Of a stretch of 64,000 bases of DNA, positions 59,051-64,000 are shown piece after piece; within the stretch, counting starts at the first letter, position 1, and every line of letters begins with the position of its first letter. The notes under the pieces were generated by a model, which was not told the origin of the DNA, made no database searches, and saw only the letters and a program-made list of their open reading frames with translations. Source of the DNA: Heterohyrax brucei (taxonomy: Eukaryota > Chordata > Mammalia > Hyracoidea > Procaviidae); the NCBI GenBank assembly GCA_028571685.1, contig CM053140.1:148599701-148663700 (forward strand). The letters run 5' to 3'. Both the position numbers and the translations under genes were made by a program.

Positions 59051-60900
59051 AAACAAACTAGTAGAAAAAGACAAACAGATCTATAATCAGTAAGTAAAGA
59101 AAATGACTATGAATGGCTCAAAGACAGCAGACTGTAAAAACATATTAAAAATAGGACAGGATGGTTCCACATGTGTCCAAAATAAAATAGCAGATGGCTC
59201 TCCATTAGAAGAAAGCCAAGCCAAGTGAAGGCACTAGAATTATCTGGCAGGGTATTTTAATCTCTAATATTGAGAAGTATCTAAGAGTTGAAGCAAAAAG
59301 CAGACAAAAACAAGGAAAAACAGACAAATTCATGGAAAAGGCAGACAAATTCATGAAAGTGTTCAGGAAAATAATACAGGAACAAAACACCAAAATAAAT
59401 TTACAACTAGAAATCATACAAATAGAAATCCAAAAGATAAACAACAAAATTTCAGAAACAGTGTCATGGAAGGACTGAGGAACAGGTTTGAAATGATGCA
59501 TGACAAGATCAACAAAATTGTAAACAAACACTTGGTCCCAACTCTCAGGAAAAATCAGAAAAAAATAATGGAAAAAAATGAAGAAATCTTAACAGTCATA
59601 TGAGATAGAATCAAAAGCAAAAATTTGCAAGTCATCAGAGTTTTAGAACAGGGGGAGAAAATGGAAAACTCAGAGAGGATCATTAAAGAACTGCTGACAG
59701 GAAACTTTCTGAATATCATGAAAGACAAAAAGACCATATGAGAAATTTCAATGAACTCCATGTAGGAGAAACCCTAAAAGAAAATTTCCAAGGAATATCA
59801 CAATCACACTTACTAAAAGTAAAGACAAAGAAAAAATTCTGAGAGCAGCTGGAGAAAAACCAAGTCATATAAAGACGTGAAACAATAAGACTAAACTCTA
59901 ATTATACGACAGAAACTATGCAGGCAAGAAAGCAATGGGATGATACATCTTAAATCTTGAAATAAAAAACTGCCAATTGTCATGAATTGAATTGTGGCCC
60001 CAGAAAATTTGTGCAACCATTTGACTAAGCTGATATTTCTGCCTCTATGATGTTAACGAGGGAGGGTGTGTGGCAGTTGTCTTGGTGGGGTAGGGCTAAA
60101 TGTGTAAGATCATATTTTACCTTAATCTAGTCTCTTAAGATATAAGAGAAAGAAGCCAGCAGAGAGAGTTGGAACCTCATCCCACCAAGAAGCAGTGTCA
60201 GGAGTAGAACACATCCTTTGGAAAGAACTTGGGGTCCCTGTACCTCTGACATTCCCAGTTCAGAAGACTGACTACAAGGACTTTCTTCCAGAGCCAACAG
60301 ATAAAGCCTTCTGCTGAAGCTGATATCCTGATGAACCTGCAGCCTACTGGACTGTGCCAGAATAAAATTTCTCTTTTTAAAGTCACCCACTTGTGTTAGT
60401 TCTGTTAAACAGGAGCACTAGATGACTAAGCCACCAACCAAAAATAATATATCCTGCAAAACTCTTATTCAGATATGATGGTGAAACTAGGACATTTTTC
60501 CAGATAAACAGAAACTAAGGGAATACGTAAAAAACAAATCAAAATTGCAAGAATCATTAAAGGGAGTCCACTGTTCTGGGAACAAACAGCATCAGACCAC
60601 AGCCTGAATGTAGGATGCAAGCTTGTACCAGTCAGATACTAGCTTAGCAAATGAACTCTCGAGGTCTACCCCAAACCAAAAGAATTACACAGGGAACCAG
60701 AAAGGTTAATCTGTAAATGATAACAAGATCAGAATAATAATAAAAAAAAAAAACAATAAATAGCATAGGTATACAACTTTCCAATGAAGTGAAAGGCAAG
60801 GAGATATCAAGTAACAATAGACTAGTTCAAACCTAGGAAGATGAGGATAAATTTCAAAAAAGGCACAAAGAAAGTAAAACAAACAAACCAAAAATGTTAG
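59051..60900 (+). pseudogene. L1/HAL1-type ORF1 remnant split by a solo LTR
   Basis: Sequence from about 59200 has the L1 ORF1 order: Lys/Glu-rich coiled-coil part (59330-59480), ccaactctcaggaaaaatc, then cagagttttagaacaggggg and gaactgctgacaggaaac (RRM-like region), and catgcaggcaagaaagca. After the LTR (59978-60433) it resumes tatatcctgcaaaactct and ccagataaacagaaactaag (C-terminal domain). All frames are broken. No ORF2 follows, consistent with a HAL1 (ORF1-only) or truncated L1. Confidence 0.72.
59978..60433 (+). mobile_element. Solo MaLR-type LTR with near-perfect 5-bp duplication
   Basis: TGTCATGA at 59978 to gactaagcca at 60433. Flanks are ccaat (59973-59977) and ccaac (60434-60438). 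It interrupts the L1/HAL1 ORF1 remnant. Confidence 0.85.
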
Positions 60901-61235
60901 AACACATTCTTCCCGCGTGTGTTACTCCTCATACCCTGTGCAGTGATAGAGTCGCTTACTTTACTAGCAGACTTTTAGCAGCAGTTTGTAAAACTTTTTC
61001 CTGTCTTGAATAAATTACGTTGTTCATATCATCTTCTATCTTCAGGATTAGTTGAAAGGACAACGGAATAATGCAAGTTCAGTTAGCTACGTTTACTGCT
61101 TCCTTAATATTAACATGGCCTTAAGAGCTTCCAACTGTATTGATTAATCTGGAATCACTCCTTTTGGTTCTCGTCAATTAACCCCATATGAAGTAGTCAC
61201 TGGATATATCATGCCTCTTCTTTAAAATGATATAA
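60901..61235 (+). pseudogene. ERV integrase remnant
   Basis: Short in-frame blocks survive: DR..YFTSRLL near 60948-60985 (integrase core), SSGLVER near 61041-61061 followed by a frameshift and stop, and LTPYEVVTGY near 61180-61215. Their order and spacing are those of a class I (gamma-like) retroviral integrase. It joins L1 sequence at about 60900, so the 5' part of the provirus is absent from this window. Confidence 0.72.
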
Positions 61236-61261
61236 TTATTTTTTCCTTCTTTCTTTTTTTG

Positions 61262-61386
61262 GGGGGGCTTTTACAAAGAGAAATTTATTCTTTCACAGTT
61301 TAGGAGGTTAGAAGTCTGAATTCAGGTTGTTAGCTCTAGGGAAGGCTTTCCCTCTGTGTCAGTTCTGAAAGAAGGGCCTTGTCAAA
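61262..61386 (-). mobile_element. MaLR-type LTR fragment, antisense, inside ERV
   Basis: The 120 bp gagaaatttattctttcaca through gctctagggaaggctttccc match the reversed 3' half of the MaLR LTRs. The LTR end (tagtcatctagtgctgc) is missing, so the copy is truncated on both sides. A T/G homopolymer run (61254-61267) precedes it. Confidence 0.7.
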
Positions 61387-62449
61387 ATGCTATAATTCCT
61401 GATCTTAATTTGATTTCAAATAGTTTGTTAAAGTATTGTCCCAGTTAAAGAATACGAAGGTTCCTGATTCAGTGATTGAACTGGCAGGAGGACCAAAGGC
61501 TGAAATTCAGACACTCTCGCCAAATAACCAACAACTGACCATCTCCTTTTAAAACTGTATTTTTGGGAGATTGTACTTTCAGATATTTTGTTATTGGTTA
61601 TATTCTTTATTCCTTAGGCAATCTATATTAAGTAATTGATGTTGATCTGTATTAAGTAAATGGTGTTGATCATTTAGTTAGTTACTCTTTTATTTCTTAC
61701 AGGAATAGGTACTTGGAATGAAAATGTTTTGTTTGATTATTACAATCTGGTAATTTAACACAGTTTTGGATTTGTCATCACAACTATTGTTCTGTTAAAT
61801 AAAATGCTGACCCTTTAGCATCCTCTGTGTTAAATTATCATTTGATTCCACTTCCTACTGTAAGCTGTAGTACAACTTTATCTCATATCATTAGAATTAA
61901 AATGTGCACGCCTTTGTCTATAACCCAAACATTATCAATATTATGCTTTAAGATCACATCTATCTGATTAAAATTATTTGTGTAATATCAAGTTACTCTG
62001 GTGGTATCTTCATTTGCCTTGTAATAAGAATAGACATTTTACAGAATTATATCAATACCCTCCCTAGAGATTCAAGTTGTTGGTATAAAGAGTGCCATAA
62101 GAAGTTAGCTGAAATTGCAATCCATATTCAGTTATCTTGTCCTCATGATTATAAAAATCAGTGCTGGAAAAATCTTACCTATATAGAATTACAACTAGGA
62201 AAACTATCTGTGATAATTGTCCAAAGGAGACAGACATGATTTTCACAAGCAAATTATTATATTTGTTCGGTTTTCTCTAAGCAAACTTTGTGTGCTCCTT
62301 ATGAATGTGAGTTTCTGTAGAGTGGATTCAACTATACTAGTTTAAATGATTCCTTTCCAACTGACAGTAAATTTACACGAGCAGTCTCTTGTTCAAATTC
62401 CTGGTGATTGTATGGACAATGCACTTCAGAAACTTTAGAACTGCCTTTG
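61387..62449 (+). other. Probable ERV pol/env spacer, undecipherable
   Basis: Between the integrase and the TM remnants. No surface-unit motif could be read. A 25-bp near-duplicate (tctatattaagtaattgatg and tctgtattaagtaaatggtg) occurs at about 61620-61671. Confidence 0.4.
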
Positions 62450-62610
62450 GAAGCCCTGGTAGTGTACTAGGTTAAGTGCTACGTCTGCTAACCAAAAGGT
62501 TCGGGGCTCAAATCTGCCAGGCACTCCTTGGAAACTCTATGGGGCAGCTCTACTCTGTCCTGTAGGGTCACTAGAAAAGTTATAATTGAGTCAATAGCCC
62601 TGGGTTTTTG
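62450..62610 (+). mobile_element. AfroSINE inside ERV
   Basis: Full-length: ggaagccctggtagtgtact to gtcaatagccctgggttttt. Confidence 0.9.
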
Positions 62611-62784
62611 GGGGGTATTTTAAGATATTCATAGTAATGGTGCTAGCAAGTACTAGAAAATGGTAATTTTCTTATTCATTGTAAAAAGAAAGTCAGAAGA
62701 AAGCCCTTTGGTTCACCATTCAGGATGAGGCTGGTCACTTCTAAGAGCTTTGGCTCTTAGTTACAGTTTAATTGAATTGAAAAC

Positions 62785-62930
62785 TGAAAAACTGAGTTGA
62801 TTCTGACTCACAGAAACTGTACAGACACAGAACTGCCCATAGAGTTTCCAAGGAGTGCCTGGTGGATTTCAATACAACCTTTCGGTTAGCAGCCATAGCA
62901 CTTAATCATTATGCCACCAGGGTTTCATGA
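62785..62930 (-). mobile_element. AfroSINE inside ERV env region
   Basis: Antisense: actgagttgattctgactca to atgccaccagggttt. Confidence 0.88.
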
Positions 62931-62935
62931 ATTGG

Positions 62936-63540
62936 AGACATCTTTAAGAAATTTATCAATTACTGTGGGACAAATAGCAAAAGAAGTTGCTAGACAGATG
63001 GATGCTCAACAGTAATCTGTGAACCCATTTGCCAAAGTGGGATTAGATAACAGAATAACTATAGCATTTTATTAGCTTAAGAAGGTAGAGTCTGTACAGT
63101 AGTAAATACATCTTGTTGCATTTGGATAAATATCACAGGAGAAGTAGAACAGAATATACATAGGATTAGTCCACAAGCTATTTGGCAACACATTGAAACA
63201 CTCTTACAAATATCAGACTTACTTGGTTGGCCACCATCAGGAACAAATACATATGCTAGATCATTACTGCAAGGGATAGTAATATTCTTAGTCCTCATCC
63301 TGATAGTACTAGGGATAATAAAACTTACTCTTTATTGTCTTACACACCTAAAAGGCAAAGAAGGCCTCAGGCTAAAATGTAAAAGTAAACTGAGTCTGCT
63401 CACTCTAGAAATGCAACTGATGATAACATTGCTCTTAAGATCCTGGTGAAGAACTAGACAGTCTCTGGTGGAAAATTAGCACTGTGAGTTTAAAAAAACA
63501 TGATGTGGTTGCCATTTCGAAGCTTGAATAAGCCCTGGTA
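62936..63540 (+). pseudogene. ERV env transmembrane (TM) subunit remnant
   Basis: A heptad-like stretch at about 62936-63000 is followed by a stop. At about 63090-63120 a CX6CC disulfide motif is readable after one frame change. Downstream is a roughly 24-residue hydrophobic membrane anchor near 63265-63325 (plus strand, one frame), then a basic cytoplasmic tail to about 63450. Stops and a frameshift make it non-functional. The CX6CC motif points to a gamma-type (or D-type/class I) envelope. The minus-strand frame at 63077-63298 is a shadow of this region. Confidence 0.75.
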
Positions 63541-63559
63541 TTGATCACCCATGTGTTAC

Positions 63560-63712
63560 CTTCAAAACTCTGGTGATGTGGTGGTTATGTGCTATGTTGC
63601 TAACCAAAAGGTCAACAGTCTGAATCCAACAGGTGCTCTTAGCAAACTCTGTGGAGCAGCTCTACTTTGTCCTATATAATCTCTATGAGTCAGAATTGAC
63701 TTAACAGCAATT
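63560..63712 (+). mobile_element. AfroSINE just before the ERV 3' LTR
   Basis: Head aaaactctggtgatgtggtg to agtcagaattgacttaacag. Confidence 0.88.
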
Positions 63713-63718
63713 TTGTTC

Positions 63719-63730
63719 GAGGGGGTGAAA
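63719..63730 (+). promoter_or_regulatory. Candidate ERV polypurine tract
   Basis: The purine run gagggggtgaaa, directly before a TGTTATCTCC start, is in the position expected for plus-strand priming upstream of the 3' LTR. Confidence 0.55.
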
Positions 63731-64000
63731 TGTTATCTCCGATCTCCAATCACAAGGAAGGAACAATTTAGAAAATATTTTTGGAATGATTATTTCCTGT
63801 CTTTGAGCATAGAGAACATGACCTAGCTGGAGGAGGCCCACAAGGGCTCAAAAGGTCACATCAACTAGGACCTGAGATAAAGACAGCAGAAGGAACAATC
63901 TTGAAAATTATCTTTTAGGGACAAAAATTGACTTTTAGGGAACTTTAGACATCAGATAGAACATGAGAGACTGTCTTATCTTCTTTTATTAGCATTCAGT
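63731..64000 (+). repeat. Start of ERV 3' LTR, cut by window edge
   Basis: Begins tgttatctccgatctcc after the purine tract. The downstream end, poly-A signal and target duplication lie outside the window. No partner 5' LTR was seen. Confidence 0.5.

Noticed and set aside
59209-59233. gccaagccaagtg motif resembling another ultra-short SINE tail
   Set aside because: No convincing target duplication, and the motif sits at the start of the L1/HAL1 piece where the expected sequence is uncertain.
63077-63298. Minus-strand 73-codon frame
   Set aside because: It is the reverse shadow of the ERV TM remnant, which reads convincingly on the plus strand.

Overview
This is a vertebrate nuclear window, mammalian and almost certainly from an elephant or another paenungulate afrotherian. 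The AT-rich, intron-poor sequence carries about 27 copies of a tRNA-derived SINE on both strands. Its body and tail (box-B-like head, then a ctatgagtcggaatcgactc-like core and a gacggcacttggc-like end) are those of the AfroSINE family. It also carries pieces of the RTE-type LINE whose 3' tail this SINE shares, old MIRs, L1s, ERVL-MaLR-type LTR elements, two mariner derivatives and one ERV remnant. Family names are recalled from knowledge of elephant repeats; no database was searched.

The only protein-coding exon I can support is a first exon on the minus strand at 40664-40732. It encodes a 23-residue signal-peptide-type start (MQATSNLLNLLLLSLLAG...) and runs directly into a consensus splice donor in phase 0. 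I recognise it as the alternative ('A-type') first coding exon of OLFM3 (noelin-3). A CpG-richer promoter/5'UTR with an imperfect CAG/CTG repeat lies just upstream on the minus strand (about 40733-41100). On this reading 1-40663 is OLFM3 intron. Sequence above 41100 is 5' flank, or intron of the longer isoform if its other first exon lies further upstream. No second OLFM3 exon was found in the window.

Layout: 1-4000 holds a near-complete MaLR-type provirus with an antisense L1 end inside it. 4.5-35 kb is intronic sequence with solo LTRs (4534-5059, 19358-19912, 22436-23092, 26915-27604, 31873-32318; four of the five with perfect 5-bp target duplications), AfroSINEs, MIRs, one RTE piece and two foldback mariners. 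35-40 kb is low in recognisable repeats. 39.9-41.5 kb is the repeat-free OLFM3 first-exon region. 45.8-50.1 kb is a nested L1/MaLR complex. 52.4-57.3 kb holds RTE and L1 3' ends, one L1 carrying an antisense L1 insertion. 59-60.9 kb is an L1/HAL1-type ORF1 fragment split by a solo LTR. 60.9-64.0 kb is a decayed endogenous retrovirus (integrase, env TM, polypurine tract, start of the 3' LTR), cut by the window edge.

The most unusual signal is a set of extremely short (16-23 bp) insertions made only of the extreme SINE/RTE tail, each flanked by its own perfect 8-13 bp target-site duplication. Two mariner copies that share the same palindromic rearrangement come next.
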